A DNA stretch of 64,000 nt from Primorskyibacter sedentarius (GTDB lineage: Bacteria > Pseudomonadota > Alphaproteobacteria > Rhodobacterales > Rhodobacteraceae): positions 1-64,000 of the forward strand of contig NZ_SLZU01000003.1 of assembly GCF_004342065.1 (NCBI RefSeq), given 5' to 3'. Below, piece after piece: positions 8,067 to 17,744 of this stretch. The notes below the pieces were generated by a model. That model saw only the letters and a list, made by a program, of their open reading frames with translations. It did not search any database and had not been told where the DNA came from. Every line of letters starts with the position of its first letter. Position 1 is the stretch's first letter. The position numbers and the translations under genes are program-made.

Positions 8067-9200
8067 ATGCGCACGGCGATTGTCACAGGCGAATACCACA
8101 TCGGCGGTGAGACCTTCATCAATCGCCATATCCAGCACTTGTTCGGCGGCGATACGGTTGTGGTTTGCGGTCGCTTTCACGGCAGCAATCCTTACGACAA
8201 GGCCTGGTTCGCGCGGCGGGAGAGGCCAACCACGACCGATTTGCTGACCGCGCCATATTGGATGATGCGCAACCGCATCCTGCACAACACGTCGCGCCTG
8301 CCTTTCGGGCGGGCCAAGCGTGACCTGACCACCTTTCTGCGTGACCAGAAGGTAGAGCTGATCCTTGCGGAATTCGGCACGCAGGCGCTGGCGATGGCCC
8401 CGTTGGCCAATGAGCTGGACCTGCCGATCTTTACCTATTTCCGGGGCACGGATGCCTCCAAGGCGATTCAGACCGAACGGATGCGCGAGGCCTACCGGCG
8501 GATGATGCCGCGCCTTGCGGGCGTCTTTTCAGTCTCGCAATTCCTGCTGGATAACCTGGCCCGGCATGACATCCGTCACCCGGACTCTGTCGTGATCCCA
8601 TCGGGCGTCGATGTGCGGCGCTTCGTTCCGGGGCAAAAGCAACCGCTCAGCTGTCTGGCGGTGGGCCGGTTTGTAGAGAAGAAAGCGCCGCTGACCACTT
8701 TGCGCAGCTTTGCCGAGGCCACCCGCGACCTACCGCATGCGCGGCTCGATTTCATCGGCGACGGCCCCTTGCTCGCGCCCGCACAGGCGCTGGCCGAGGA
8801 ACTGGGCGCGAAGGAGCGCGTGATCTTTCACGGCAGCCAGCCTCATGATTTCGTGCGTGGAAAGCTGGCGACCGCGCAGTTCTTTCTGCAACATTCAATC
8901 ACAGCCGCAAACGGAAACACTGAAGGGCTGCCGACCGCGATCCAAGAGGCGATGGCCTGCGGCTGTATCACCGTGTCGACCCGACATGCCGGCATCCCCG
9001 AAGCAATCGACGAGGGCAAGACCGGCTGGCTGGTGGAAGAACATGACGCGGACGGTTTCACCACCGCCATCGGCCGCGCAATGCAGGCCACAGACACCGG
9101 GGAGATGGCCAGCCTTGCCCGCCGCGTCGCCGAAGAGCGATTCGACAACGACGTCTTGCTCAAGAAGCTGGAAACCCACATCCGCGCGACCCTTGCCTGA
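8067..9200 (+). CDS. Glycosyltransferase, GT4-like
   Basis: A 377-aa GT-B-fold glycosyltransferase. The N-terminal half has the acceptor-side segment MRTAIVTGEYHIGGETF. The C-terminal half has SVVIPSGVDVRRF, AVGRFVEKKAPLTTL, LDFIGDGPL and the EX7E-type region EGLPTAIQEAMACGC near residue 290, which binds the nucleotide-sugar phosphates. The architecture matches exopolysaccharide transferases of the colanic-acid WcaL type. An AGGGA ribosome site precedes the ATG at 8067; the longer frame back to 7950 has no family similarity. It stands alone here, so the glycan is unknown. Confidence 0.85.
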   Translation: MRTAIVTGEYHIGGETFINRHIQHLFGGDTVVVCGRFHGSNPYDKAWFARRERPTTTDLLTAPYWMMRNRILHNTSRLPFGRAKRDLTTFLRDQKVELILAEFGTQALAMAPLANELDLPIFTYFRGTDASKAIQTERMREAYRRMMPRLAGVFSVSQFLLDNLARHDIRHPDSVVIPSGVDVRRFVPGQKQPLSCLAVGRFVEKKAPLTTLRSFAEATRDLPHARLDFIGDGPLLAPAQALAEELGAKERVIFHGSQPHDFVRGKLATAQFFLQHSITAANGNTEGLPTAIQEAMACGCITVSTRHAGIPEAIDEGKTGWLVEEHDADGFTTAIGRAMQATDTGEMASLARRVAEERFDNDVLLKKLETHIRATLA

Positions 9201-9209
9201 GGCGCGGCG

Positions 9210-9626
9210 CTACTCGCGCGACAACTCTTTCAAGGTCAGCGGGCATGGCGTTCCGCCGTAGAAGGCACTCAGAATGTCATCAAACACGCCCTTTTCGTTG
9301 CACTGGGCCGCGAACAGCGTGGCGGAGGAACGCAGCTTCAGCGCATCGACCTTGCCAAGGATACGCTCGGGCGGCGTCTGTGAGTGGCGCAACATTTCCT
9401 GCGAAATTTCAATCAGCCGCGCGCCCAGAACCGGGTGCGCAAGATATGCGGCGGCCTCTGCCCCGTCGCGGATGCCGAAAATCTTGGAGGTTTCCGACCG
9501 TCCGAGCGAGGCAAGCTGCGGGAAGATGAACCACATCCAGTGCGTGACCTTGTGGCCATCGCGCACTTCGGCCAGCGCAACCGGATAGGTCTGCGCCTGA
9601 ACTTTCAGGAACCGATCCAGCGACAT
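9210..9626 (-). CDS. DUF1810 family protein
   Basis: A 138-aa protein with the hallmark DUF1810 pattern: RFLKVQAQTY at the N-terminus, HWMWFIFPQL near residue 29, a long middle helix with HPVLGARLIEI, and SSATLFAAQ in the last third. No enzymatic function is established for the family as far as I know. It runs head-to-head with the glycosyltransferase gene at its 3' end (9 bases between stops) and is followed upstream by an AT-rich gap. Confidence 0.85.
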   Translation of the reverse strand: MSLDRFLKVQAQTYPVALAEVRDGHKVTHWMWFIFPQLASLGRSETSKIFGIRDGAEAAAYLAHPVLGARLIEISQEMLRHSQTPPERILGKVDALKLRSSATLFAAQCNEKGVFDDILSAFYGGTPCPLTLKELSRE

Positions 9627-9943
9627 CGCATACCTTCAGACTGCCCCGCTTCGCGCCCAATCTAACGCGCCATCTCTAAAGGGGAATACGGAAATTTCTT
9701 CGCGGGGTTGGCTTGACCGCACGCACGGTTTGATGTCACCCGATAAAATCATGATTTCACTGTAATTTTCGCCCTTTGCGTCAGATTAAAGATCGGCGAG
9801 TTTCCACCACTTCAAATTGAATTAGACACCAAGGCGCTTCGGCATACAGCCATTTTGCATGGAATTATCACCCCTGTACCGGCTGGACTTCCTCTCCACG
9901 CCTCCGCAGGATCGGCGCTGTTGACCAGGAAGGGAAAGGTGCC
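9627..9943. other. Divergent AT-rich intergenic region
   Basis: This 317-base gap lies between the divergent DUF1810 and PhyH genes. The segment 9740-9870 is much richer in A and T than the flanking genes and probably holds both promoters. I see no reading frame, RNA gene or named operator in it. Confidence 0.4.
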
Positions 9944-10735
9944 ATGTCCGACCCAATTGCATCCGAAACCATCGCCGCTTTTCAACGCGACGGCGCGGTG
10001 ATGATACCGGGCCTGTTCGCCGGGCAGGTCGAAGCGTTGCGCCGCGGGGTGGAACGTAACATGCAGGCCCCGGGCCCCTATGCTGCCGAGAACCTAAAGG
10101 AGACGGAAGCCGGGCGTTTCTTCGACGATTACTGCAACTGGCAACGCATCGAGGAATTCGAGGCAGCCGCGCATGATGGCAGGATCGTTGCCGCAGCCGC
10201 TGGCTTGATGCAAAGCCGGTCGGTGCAGCTGTTTCACGACCATGTACTGGTCAAGGAACCGGGCACATCGAAACCAACGCCCTGGCACTCGGACGGCCCC
10301 TATTACTTTGTTCAGGGCCGTCAGACCGTCAGCTTCTGGGTGCCGCTCGATCCGGTCGAGGAGGCTTCCTTGCGTCTGGTCGCGGGTTCGCATTGCTGGG
10401 ACAAGCCCGTGCTGCCAACGCGCTGGCTGACCGAAGAGACCTTTTATCCTGACCCGGACGCCTTCATGCCGGTGCCCGATCCGGATGCCGAGGGAATGCG
10501 CGTGCTGGAATGGAAAATGCAGCCCGGCGACGCCGTGGCCTTTGGCTTCGACGTGTTGCACGGCGCGCGCGGCAATACCACGAAGCAGCGCAGGCGGGCT
10601 TTCTCGCTGCGGCTGGTGGGCGACGATGCGCGTTACGTGGAACGTCCCGGCCCGACCTCCCCGCCCTTTCCGGGGCATGAAATGCAGGCAGGTCAACGCC
10701 TTCGCGAGGATTGGTTCCCGGTTCTGACCTGCTGA
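9944..10735 (+). CDS. Phytanoyl-CoA dioxygenase (PhyH) family protein
   Basis: A 263-aa Fe(II)/2-oxoglutarate-dependent dioxygenase. The metal triad is visible: H-x-D in TPWHSDGPYYF (about residues 113-123) and the distal histidine in AFGFDVLHGARGN near residue 206. The arginine in RRRAFSLRLVGDD should bind 2-oxoglutarate. The N-terminus IAAFQRDGAVMIPGLF is typical of bacterial PhyH proteins, which hydroxylate varied small molecules; the substrate cannot be told here. The strong AAGGGAAAGG ribosome site and the ATG at 9944 agree. Confidence 0.85.
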   Translation: MSDPIASETIAAFQRDGAVMIPGLFAGQVEALRRGVERNMQAPGPYAAENLKETEAGRFFDDYCNWQRIEEFEAAAHDGRIVAAAAGLMQSRSVQLFHDHVLVKEPGTSKPTPWHSDGPYYFVQGRQTVSFWVPLDPVEEASLRLVAGSHCWDKPVLPTRWLTEETFYPDPDAFMPVPDPDAEGMRVLEWKMQPGDAVAFGFDVLHGARGNTTKQRRRAFSLRLVGDDARYVERPGPTSPPFPGHEMQAGQRLREDWFPVLTC

Positions 10736-10823
10736 GAGGGTACTCCAGACTTGCCAAAAGCGGTGCTCCGGCATAGGTCGTAAGCACAGCCTCCTCTTCT
10801 CCCGCAAAGCATCGTTGTCGCCT

Positions 10824-12050
10824 GTGATCGTTTACCGAATACTCATGACCTTCGTGTCGCTCGTGCTGTTGCTGCGTGATTGTCTGCGTGGCGACTGGGC
10901 GCTCGCAGCCGGTCGTCTGGGACGCGGCGCTGCAGCCCCCGGGCCGCATCTGTGGTTGCACGCGGCTTCCAATGGGGAATTGACATCGGCCCGCCCGCTG
11001 ATTGAACATGTTCTCAGCCTCCGCCCCGACCTTGGTATCCTGATCACCTGCAACACTGCATCTGCCGTGGAGCTGGCCAAATCGTGGCAACTCGACCGGG
11101 TCAGCGCGCGTCTTGCGCCGTTCGATCTGGGTTTCATCAATCGGCGGATGCTGAAGAAATGGCAGGTGGTGGCGCATGTCACCATGGAATCAGAACTCTG
11201 GCCCGACCGGGTGATGCGCTGTTCGGCAGCGGGCATTCCGGTCGCGATTTTCGGCGCGCGACTGACACAGCGCACCGCGCGGGGTTGGGCACGCGTCGGG
11301 CGCCTGTCGCGCCGGATCCTGGGGCGGATCAGCTATCTTTCCGCGCAGGACAGCCGGTCTCTTGCCCGCATGCGGGCGCTGGGGCTGCGCGCCTCTGCTG
11401 CCGGGCCGGTTCTGGACCTCAAGGCAAGCTACACGCCACCGCCCGACCTGACACCCGACACCGCGCTGCATGCGGCCTTTCCCAGGGCACAGACATGGTT
11501 GGCGGCCTCCACCCATCCCGGGGACGAGCAGGTGGTGATCAAGGCGCATCTTCTGGCCCGTGCCAGCCGCCCGGATCTGCGGCTCATCCTTGCGCCGCGC
11601 CACGCAAGGCGCGGAGATGGCGTCGCGGCACAGCTTGAAGCGGCAGGTTTGGCCTTTTCCCGGCGCAGCCTTGGCGAGCCGCCTGCGAAAGAGGTGCTTC
11701 TTGCCGACACAATGGGCGAAATGGCACTTTGGTACGCGCAGGCGGGCATCGTCTTTATCGGCGGCACGTTGAGCGATCGCGGTGGCCACACGCCCTACGA
11801 ACCCGCCGCCTTTGGTGGTGCTATTGTCCACGGCCCGGATGTGCACAATTTTTCGGCAGCGTTTTCGCGGCTGCAACGCGCCGGGGCCGCGCTTTGCATC
11901 AAGACCCCGCAAGATTTGGCACAGGCGTTGGTCGAGCTGGAAAACCCGGCCGCACAGGCCCGTCTGGGTGTTGCGGCACAAGATGCATTGCATCAGGCCG
12001 ACGCGTTGGAGAGGGTGAAAGCCGATCTCGGGCGACTGCTCGCCGCGTGA
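10824..12050 (+). CDS. waaA: 3-deoxy-D-manno-octulosonic acid transferase (Kdo transferase)
   Basis: A GT30-type enzyme of about 408 aa that adds Kdo to lipid A precursors at the inner membrane. A hydrophobic N-terminal helix (VYRILMTFVSLVLLL) anchors it. HAASNGELTSARPL holds the glutamate base, and VTMESELWPD, LTQRTARGW and GGHTPYEPAAFG are family blocks. It is somewhat divergent: the usual ASxGE reads ASNGE. The start is uncertain (TTG 10815, GTG 10824 or ATG 10845, none with a clear ribosome site); GTG keeps the anchor intact. It may be a secondary Kdo-transferase paralogue rather than the only one. Confidence 0.75.
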   Translation: MIVYRILMTFVSLVLLLRDCLRGDWALAAGRLGRGAAAPGPHLWLHAASNGELTSARPLIEHVLSLRPDLGILITCNTASAVELAKSWQLDRVSARLAPFDLGFINRRMLKKWQVVAHVTMESELWPDRVMRCSAAGIPVAIFGARLTQRTARGWARVGRLSRRILGRISYLSAQDSRSLARMRALGLRASAAGPVLDLKASYTPPPDLTPDTALHAAFPRAQTWLAASTHPGDEQVVIKAHLLARASRPDLRLILAPRHARRGDGVAAQLEAAGLAFSRRSLGEPPAKEVLLADTMGEMALWYAQAGIVFIGGTLSDRGGHTPYEPAAFGGAIVHGPDVHNFSAAFSRLQRAGAALCIKTPQDLAQALVELENPAAQARLGVAAQDALHQADALERVKADLGRLLAA

Positions 12051-12158
12051 AACTCCGATCCACTGCCGCAATTGCCGACAGGACCGGAAACTCAGTCTGG
12101 CCAAGTCGCGATTTGCCCTCTAACACTTGACTCACCCTGCCACCGTAATCGGTATCGG

Positions 12159-12632
12159 ATGATGCTTAACGGAAAGCCTCAGACAACGACTTTCCGCACC
12201 GTCGGTCCCGGCGGCCTGCACACGCAATGCGCGGCGCTATGTTACCGGATTCGCAAGGGAAAACCTCAGATCCTGCTGATCACCACGCGCGGATCCAATC
12301 GATGGATTCTGCCCAAGGGCTGGCCGGTACCGGGAAAGACGCCGGGGCAATCTGCCCAAGTCGAAGCCTGGGAAGAGGCCGGCGTGCGCGGCGCGCTGCA
12401 TGACCAATGCATCGGGCTGTTCACCTATTTCAAGGCGGGCGGTCGCCAGACTGGCATGACCTGCATGGCCATGGTTCATCCCCTGAAAGTCAAGGCGTTG
12501 TCCAAGACCTACCCGGAGGCTGGCCAGCGCAAGCGAAAATGGTTCGGCCGCAAAAAAGCCGCAGCCTATGTGCAGGAGCCGGAGCTTGCGCAACTGCTGC
12601 TGCACTTTGATCCGAAAACCCTGCAGCGCTAG
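12159..12632 (+). CDS. NUDIX hydrolase
   Basis: A 157-aa NUDIX protein with the DIPP-like layout: LLITTRGSNRWILPKGWP ahead of the NUDIX helix AQVEAWEEAGV. The NUDIX box is degenerate. The arginine of the usual RE pair is replaced, but the EExG core that binds metal is kept. Likely substrates are nucleoside diphosphate derivatives or polyphosphates. I start at the ATG at 12159 (MMLNGKPQ); an earlier ATG adds an unrelated leader. The C-terminal part is lysine-rich (RKRKWFGRKKAAAYV). Confidence 0.8.
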   Translation: MMLNGKPQTTTFRTVGPGGLHTQCAALCYRIRKGKPQILLITTRGSNRWILPKGWPVPGKTPGQSAQVEAWEEAGVRGALHDQCIGLFTYFKAGGRQTGMTCMAMVHPLKVKALSKTYPEAGQRKRKWFGRKKAAAYVQEPELAQLLLHFDPKTLQR

Positions 12633-12693
12633 ATCCGCTTGATCTTGCCGCGACCGTGCTTATCTTTGGTGGGCAACGTTTTTTTGGCCTCAC

Positions 12694-13128
12694 ATGATCC
12701 AGTACACTCTCAGATGCGCGGAAGATCACCGCTTCGACAGCTGGTTTCAATCCGCATCCGCTTTCGACAAGCTGAAGGCATCCAGCATGATCGCCTGCGC
12801 GGTCTGCGGCACGACAGAGGTGGAAAAGGCGATCATGGCCCCGCGGGTAAGCCAGTCGCGCGGCCCCGACGTGCCCGACACCCCCACACCCCTGTCGCAA
12901 CCGGCGACCCCGGCAGAACAGGTGCTGGCGGAACTGCGCAAGCATGTCGAAAAGAATGCCACCTATGTCGGTCGGGACTTCGTATCCGAGGCGCGCGCGA
13001 TGCATGATGGCGAGGCACCCACTCGCTCGATCTGGGGTGAGGCGAAGGGCGAAGACGCCAAAAAGCTGATCGAGGATGGCATACAGGTAGCCCCCCTGCC
13101 CTTCATGCCGACGCGCAAGACCAACTGA
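12694..13128 (+). CDS. DUF1178 family protein
   Basis: A 144-aa protein that starts MIQYTLRCAEDHRFDSWFQS and continues with a CxxC in MIACAVCGTTEVEKAIMAP. This is the DUF1178 signature, which looks like a small zinc ribbon (Cys8, His12 region and the CxxC). The middle is proline-rich and the C-terminal half carries KNATYVGRDFVSEARAMHDG, also typical of the family. Function is unknown. Sixty-one bases separate it from the NUDIX gene, so co-transcription is possible. Confidence 0.85.
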   Translation: MIQYTLRCAEDHRFDSWFQSASAFDKLKASSMIACAVCGTTEVEKAIMAPRVSQSRGPDVPDTPTPLSQPATPAEQVLAELRKHVEKNATYVGRDFVSEARAMHDGEAPTRSIWGEAKGEDAKKLIEDGIQVAPLPFMPTRKTN

Positions 13129-13339
13129 GCATACCCGGCATTTCACCGCCGCAATCATCCTGAAAGATACGTGCCGCACGAACGTCGTCAGGCCGCCCCC
13201 TGCATCCGAAACTACAGCAGCTGGAGTGTCTTATGCGCGGCCCTCGCGGCCGTTTGGCGCGGTTGGGCCTGCCCGCCAGCCCTTGCCCTTGTCGAATTGC
13301 TTGCGTAAATGGCCCTGAACCAGAACCCGAGGGCCAAGC

Positions 13340-14575
13340 ATGCCAGTTCTTGTGATGAAATTCGGCGGGACATCCGTCGCCACCCTGGATCGCATTCGGC
13401 GCGCCGCCAAACGTGTGGGCGTCGAAGTGGCCAAGGGCTACGACGTGATCGTCATCGTTTCGGCCATGTCGGGCGAGACGAACAAGCTGGTTGGCTTCGT
13501 GAACGAAACCTCCCCATTATTTGATGCACGCGAGTATGACGCGGTTGTCAGTTCTGGCGAGAACGTGACCGCCGGGTTGATGGCGCTGACCCTGCAAGAG
13601 ATGGATATCCCGGCGCGCAGCTGGCAGGGCTGGCAGGTGCCGGTGCGCACCACCTCTGCCCATTCCGCCGCGCGAATCGAGGAAATCCCGAACGACAACA
13701 TCAACGCGAAATTTGCCGAAGGCATGCGCGTGGCCGTGGTAGCGGGCTTTCAGGGCATCAGCCCCGAAGGTCGCATCACCACGCTGGGGCGGGGCGGATC
13801 AGACACCACCGCCGTGGCCTTTGCAGCCGCCTTTAACGCGGAACGCTGCGACATCTATACCGACGTGGACGGCGTCTACACAACAGATCCGCGCGTCAGT
13901 GCGAAGGCACGCAAACTCGACAAGATTGCCTTCGAAGAAATGCTGGAACTGGCCTCTCTGGGGGCCAAAGTGCTTCAAACCCGCTCTGTAGAGCTGGCAA
14001 TGCGATACAACGTGAAGTTGCGCGTTCTCAGCTCTTTCGGAGAGCAATCTGACGACGCAGGTACATTGGTCTGCGACGAGGAGGAAATCATGGAAAATCG
14101 CCCGGTCTCTGGTATCGCCTTTTCTCGGGAAGAGGCGAAGATGACCCTTGTCTCCGTCGCCGACCGCCCAGGTATCGCTGCGGCGATCTTCGGGCCGTTG
14201 TCCGATGCCGGCGTCAATGTCGACATGATCATCCAGAATATCGCCGAAGCCGGCCGTACGGATATGACCTTTTCCTGCCCGAACGATCAGGTTTTGCGGG
14301 CCGAAAAGGCGCTTTCAGAGGCGAAAGAGCGCGGCGAGATCAATTACAAGGAACTGATTGCCGACAAGGATGTCGCCAAGATTTCCGCCGTGGGGATCGG
14401 GATGCGCAGCCAGTCCGGTGTCGCCGCGAAGATGTTCAAGACATTGTCGGCGGAAGGCATCAACATCAAGGTCATCGCCACGTCCGAGATCAAGATCTCT
14501 GTCCTTATCGACCGCAAATACATGGAGCTGGCCGTCCAGGCGCTGCATGATGCTTTCGAGCTTGAAAAAGACTGA
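13340..14575 (+). CDS. lysC: Aspartate kinase
   Basis: A 411-aa aspartokinase, the first step of the Lys/Thr/Met pathway. The N-terminal kinase motif VMKFGGTSVATLDRI starts at residue 4. GRGGSDTTAVAFAAAF near residue 153 and DVDGVYTTDPR near residue 179 complete the ATP/aspartate site. Two ACT domains follow (about 270-335 and 345-410), where lysine and threonine would bind as inhibitors. Full length for the alphaproteobacterial enzyme. It is followed by ptsP on the same strand, a conserved Rhodobacterales order. Confidence 0.95.
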   Translation: MPVLVMKFGGTSVATLDRIRRAAKRVGVEVAKGYDVIVIVSAMSGETNKLVGFVNETSPLFDAREYDAVVSSGENVTAGLMALTLQEMDIPARSWQGWQVPVRTTSAHSAARIEEIPNDNINAKFAEGMRVAVVAGFQGISPEGRITTLGRGGSDTTAVAFAAAFNAERCDIYTDVDGVYTTDPRVSAKARKLDKIAFEEMLELASLGAKVLQTRSVELAMRYNVKLRVLSSFGEQSDDAGTLVCDEEEIMENRPVSGIAFSREEAKMTLVSVADRPGIAAAIFGPLSDAGVNVDMIIQNIAEAGRTDMTFSCPNDQVLRAEKALSEAKERGEINYKELIADKDVAKISAVGIGMRSQSGVAAKMFKTLSAEGINIKVIATSEIKISVLIDRKYMELAVQALHDAFELEKD

Positions 14576-14697
14576 TCGGCAAGGGATTCCCGTTTAACGC
14601 GAAATTTCAGTGATGCGGCCGCATTACTCGTTTCGCATCCGGCATGCATGTGGTCTAAGGTTGGTCGACCGAGGATCGAAGGAACACCGACAGTAAC

Positions 14698-16938
14698 ATG
14701 GTGCCAACGACTGAATCCGAAAGCCGCAAGCTGCTTGGCCGTTTGCGCGACACGATGGCCGAGGATGCAGCCGGGCAGGCTCGCCTCGACAACATCACCC
14801 ATTTGACCGCGGATTCGATGAAGACGGAGGTCTGCTCCATCTACCTCTTCCGCGATGAGGACACGCTGGAGCTTTGCTCGACCGAGGGTCTGAAACCCGA
14901 AGCCGTTCACCAGACCCGCATGCGTCTTGGCGAGGGCCTTGTCGGGCGCGTCGCCAAGACCGGCAGCATCGTAAATGCCGCCGATGCCCCGTCGGAAAAG
15001 GGTTTCCGCTACATGCCGGAGACCGGGGAAGAGATCTATTCCAGCTTCCTTGGCGTGCCGATCCAGCGGCTTGGTGAAACGCTCGGCGTGCTGGTGGTTC
15101 AGTCCAAGCAAGCGCGCCAGTTCACCGCCGACGAAACCTACGCCCTTGAAGTTGTCGCCATGGTTCTGGCGGAAATGACAGAGCTGGGCGCCTTCGTCGG
15201 AGAGGGCGCGGCCCTGTCCGCGCGTCATCAGCATCAGGTCGTGCTGCGTGGAACCACCGGCCAGGAAGGCACGGCCGAGGGGCATGTCTGGCTGCACGAA
15301 CCCCGTGTCGTGGTCACGAACCCGATTGCAGACGACCCCCAGCGAGAGCTGGTACGCCTGCATGAAGCCATTGAAGAGCTGCGCATCGGCGTGGACCGGA
15401 TGCTCGAAGGCGCTTCGGGCGGCGATTCGGAACAGCTTCAGGTGTTGGAGGCGTATCGGATGTTCGCCAATTCCAAAGGCTGGATGCGGCGGATGGAAGA
15501 GGATATCGATCGCGGTCTTTCGGCAGAAGCCGCCGTCGAAAAGGAGCAATCCACCGCGCGGTCGCGCATGGCGCAGGTGACAGATGGCTACCTGCGCGAA
15601 CGCCTGCACGATCTGGATGACCTGTCGAACCGCCTCTTGCGCCTTTTGTCCGGTCAGGGCCGCGAGACGGGTGCGGAACTTCCCGCCGATCCGATTCTCG
15701 TCGCTCGCAATATCGGACCGGCCGAATTGCTGGATTACGGGCGCGCACTCAAGGGCGTTGTGCTGGAAGAAGGCTCTGTCGGCAGCCATGCCGCAATCGT
15801 GGCGCGGGCGCTGGCCATTCCGCTCGTCATCCATGCCGGGCGCATCACGACAGAGGCGCTCAACGGCGATCATATCATGGTCGATGGCGATCAGGGGATC
15901 GTTCATCTGCGCCCCGATGATACGGTTGTCACGGCCTTTCGCGACAAGATGGCCATGCAGGCCGAGGCGCAGAAACGCTATGCCTCGATCCGTGACAAAC
16001 CGGCAGAAACCCAGTGTGGCAAGCGCATTGCACTGATGATGAATGCCGGGCTTATGGCCGATCTGCCCTCGCTCGCCGGATCCGGCGCAGAGGGGGTGGG
16101 CCTTTTCCGGACAGAGCTGCAATTCCTTATCCGCAACAAGATGCCCCGCCGGTCAGAGCTTTCCGCGCTATATGCGCGCGTGCTGGACGCGGCACAGGGT
16201 CAACGCGTCGTGTTCCGCACGCTCGATATCGGGTCGGACAAGGTCCTGCCCTACATGAAACCCAATGACGAGCCCAATCCGGCGCTTGGCTGGCGGGCGA
16301 TTCGCGTAGGGCTCGACAAGCCGGGGGTCATGCGGATGCAGCTTCAGGCGCTGCTGCGGGCCGCCCAGGGTCGGCCGCTTTCGGTCATGTTCCCCTTCGT
16401 CGCCCAATATGAGGAATTCCGCGCGGCACGTGCGGAAATGGACAAGGCGCTCGCCCGCGAGGTCAAGCTGGGCCACGCGTTGCCCAGCCGGATGGAAATC
16501 GGGGCGATGCTGGAAACGCCGTCGCTTGCCTATGCGCCAAAACAGTTCTTTGAAGAGGTGGAGTTCCTCTCGATTGGCGGCAACGACCTCAAGCAGTTCT
16601 TTTTCGCAGCCGACCGGGAAAACGAGCGGGTGCGCCGTCGGTATGACACGCTGAACGTGAGCTTTCTGACCTTTCTGGAACAGATCATCAGGCGCTGCGA
16701 AGAGACGGGCACGAATCTTTCGTTCTGTGGCGAAGATGCCGGCCGTCCGGTCGAAGCATTATGCCTTGCCGCGATCGGGATTCGCACCCTGTCCATGCGG
16801 CCTGCCTCCATCGGGCCGGTAAAGCACCTTCTGCGACGGTCCGATCTGGGCGAGGTCAAAACGGTGATCGAAGAGGCCCGCGACCGGGGCGAGGAATCGG
16901 TGCGGGGCGCTGTGATGGATTACCTGCGGTCGGCCTGA
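14698..16938 (+). CDS. ptsP: PTS-Ntr enzyme I (PEP-protein phosphotransferase PtsP)
   Basis: A 746-aa enzyme I of the nitrogen PTS. An N-terminal GAF domain (about residues 20-160, with MRLGEGLVGRVAKTG) precedes the HPr-binding and phosphohistidine domain. The active histidine is in GSVGSHAAIVARAL near residue 363. The C-terminal PEP-binding barrel has GVGLFRTELQF, SIGGNDLKQFFFAADR and FCGEDAGRP. It takes phosphate from PEP and passes it to NPr, linking nitrogen status to regulation. Full length; a single ATG at 14698 fits. Confidence 0.93.
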   Translation: MVPTTESESRKLLGRLRDTMAEDAAGQARLDNITHLTADSMKTEVCSIYLFRDEDTLELCSTEGLKPEAVHQTRMRLGEGLVGRVAKTGSIVNAADAPSEKGFRYMPETGEEIYSSFLGVPIQRLGETLGVLVVQSKQARQFTADETYALEVVAMVLAEMTELGAFVGEGAALSARHQHQVVLRGTTGQEGTAEGHVWLHEPRVVVTNPIADDPQRELVRLHEAIEELRIGVDRMLEGASGGDSEQLQVLEAYRMFANSKGWMRRMEEDIDRGLSAEAAVEKEQSTARSRMAQVTDGYLRERLHDLDDLSNRLLRLLSGQGRETGAELPADPILVARNIGPAELLDYGRALKGVVLEEGSVGSHAAIVARALAIPLVIHAGRITTEALNGDHIMVDGDQGIVHLRPDDTVVTAFRDKMAMQAEAQKRYASIRDKPAETQCGKRIALMMNAGLMADLPSLAGSGAEGVGLFRTELQFLIRNKMPRRSELSALYARVLDAAQGQRVVFRTLDIGSDKVLPYMKPNDEPNPALGWRAIRVGLDKPGVMRMQLQALLRAAQGRPLSVMFPFVAQYEEFRAARAEMDKALAREVKLGHALPSRMEIGAMLETPSLAYAPKQFFEEVEFLSIGGNDLKQFFFAADRENERVRRRYDTLNVSFLTFLEQIIRRCEETGTNLSFCGEDAGRPVEALCLAAIGIRTLSMRPASIGPVKHLLRRSDLGEVKTVIEEARDRGEESVRGAVMDYLRSA

Positions 16939-16954
16939 ACCACGCAATTCGCCG

Positions 16955-17695
16955 TCACAGGCGTCTGCGCAGATCCTCGATCAGCTCCACCGGCGCACGC
17001 CCACTGCGGCGCGACAGCGATTCCAGCCCGAACTGCACATGGGCCATTTCCTGATAGTAGCTGGTATAGGCATAGTTCGTGGCGGCACCGGCAATTGCGC
17101 CGAGCACCGGCACCGTTTGTGCTGCGAGCTTTTGGCCCAGCACCGTGGCGAGCCTGGGCGCGACCCGCGCGATGACCGAATGCACCGTGGCACCCGTCAG
17201 CGTGACGCGCGCCGACAGGAAGGCCAGGTCGGCACCGTCATCCCTCTCCAGCGGCCCGGCGCTGGCAAAGACCGACAGGCACAGCTTGCGCACTTCGGGA
17301 TCTTCCGGATCAAGTCCATATTCGGCCGCAATCCCTTGAATCACACGCAGAAGGACGGTCGTCGTGACCGGCAATTCCGTCAGCGCGGTGGGCAGGCCGC
17401 CGAAACCGCCCGCAGCCCCCATCGTGGTGGTCACCGCCGTGTTGAGCCAGCCGCGCTGGTCTGGCACCACGTTGCGCGACCGCGCAGCGGCCGACATTGC
17501 CACCGTCAACGCCCGCGTTGTGGCGTCCTCCAGCCGGTCCTTGATCGTGTCGGGCAGCCGTTCAAGCAGGTTTTCCGCCTGTCCGCCAAGAAGGTTGAGC
17601 ACATGCATTCCCACCCCGCCAGCCGCCTTGTGTCGCCGCGCAAGCTGATCAAGCTCTGCATCGACATCCGTGGTAAGAAGCGCGGTTCCGGTCAT
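16955..17695 (-). CDS. EcsC family protein
   Basis: A 246-247-aa EcsC-domain protein. The alternating small residues of the core are visible in TTTMGAAGGFGGLPTALTELPVTTTVLLRVIQGIA, and again near the C-terminus in LGAIAGAATNYAYTSYYQEMAHVQFGL. The glycine/alanine-rich helices suggest a membrane-associated fold. The function of the family is not defined. Two adjacent ATG codons follow AGGAGG; the second gives better spacing. It converges with ptsP (16 bases between stops). Confidence 0.8.
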   Translation of the reverse strand: MTGTALLTTDVDAELDQLARRHKAAGGVGMHVLNLLGGQAENLLERLPDTIKDRLEDATTRALTVAMSAAARSRNVVPDQRGWLNTAVTTTMGAAGGFGGLPTALTELPVTTTVLLRVIQGIAAEYGLDPEDPEVRKLCLSVFASAGPLERDDGADLAFLSARVTLTGATVHSVIARVAPRLATVLGQKLAAQTVPVLGAIAGAATNYAYTSYYQEMAHVQFGLESLSRRSGRAPVELIEDLRRRL

Positions 17696-17744
17696 CATAT
17701 CCTCCTGCTGGATACAGATAAGATTGGCGTGCCGGGTCCCGGTT

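Noticed and set aside
14344-16122. Minus-strand open frame of 592 codons
   Set aside because: It is antisense to lysC and ptsP and has a histidine/arginine-rich composition typical of shadow frames.
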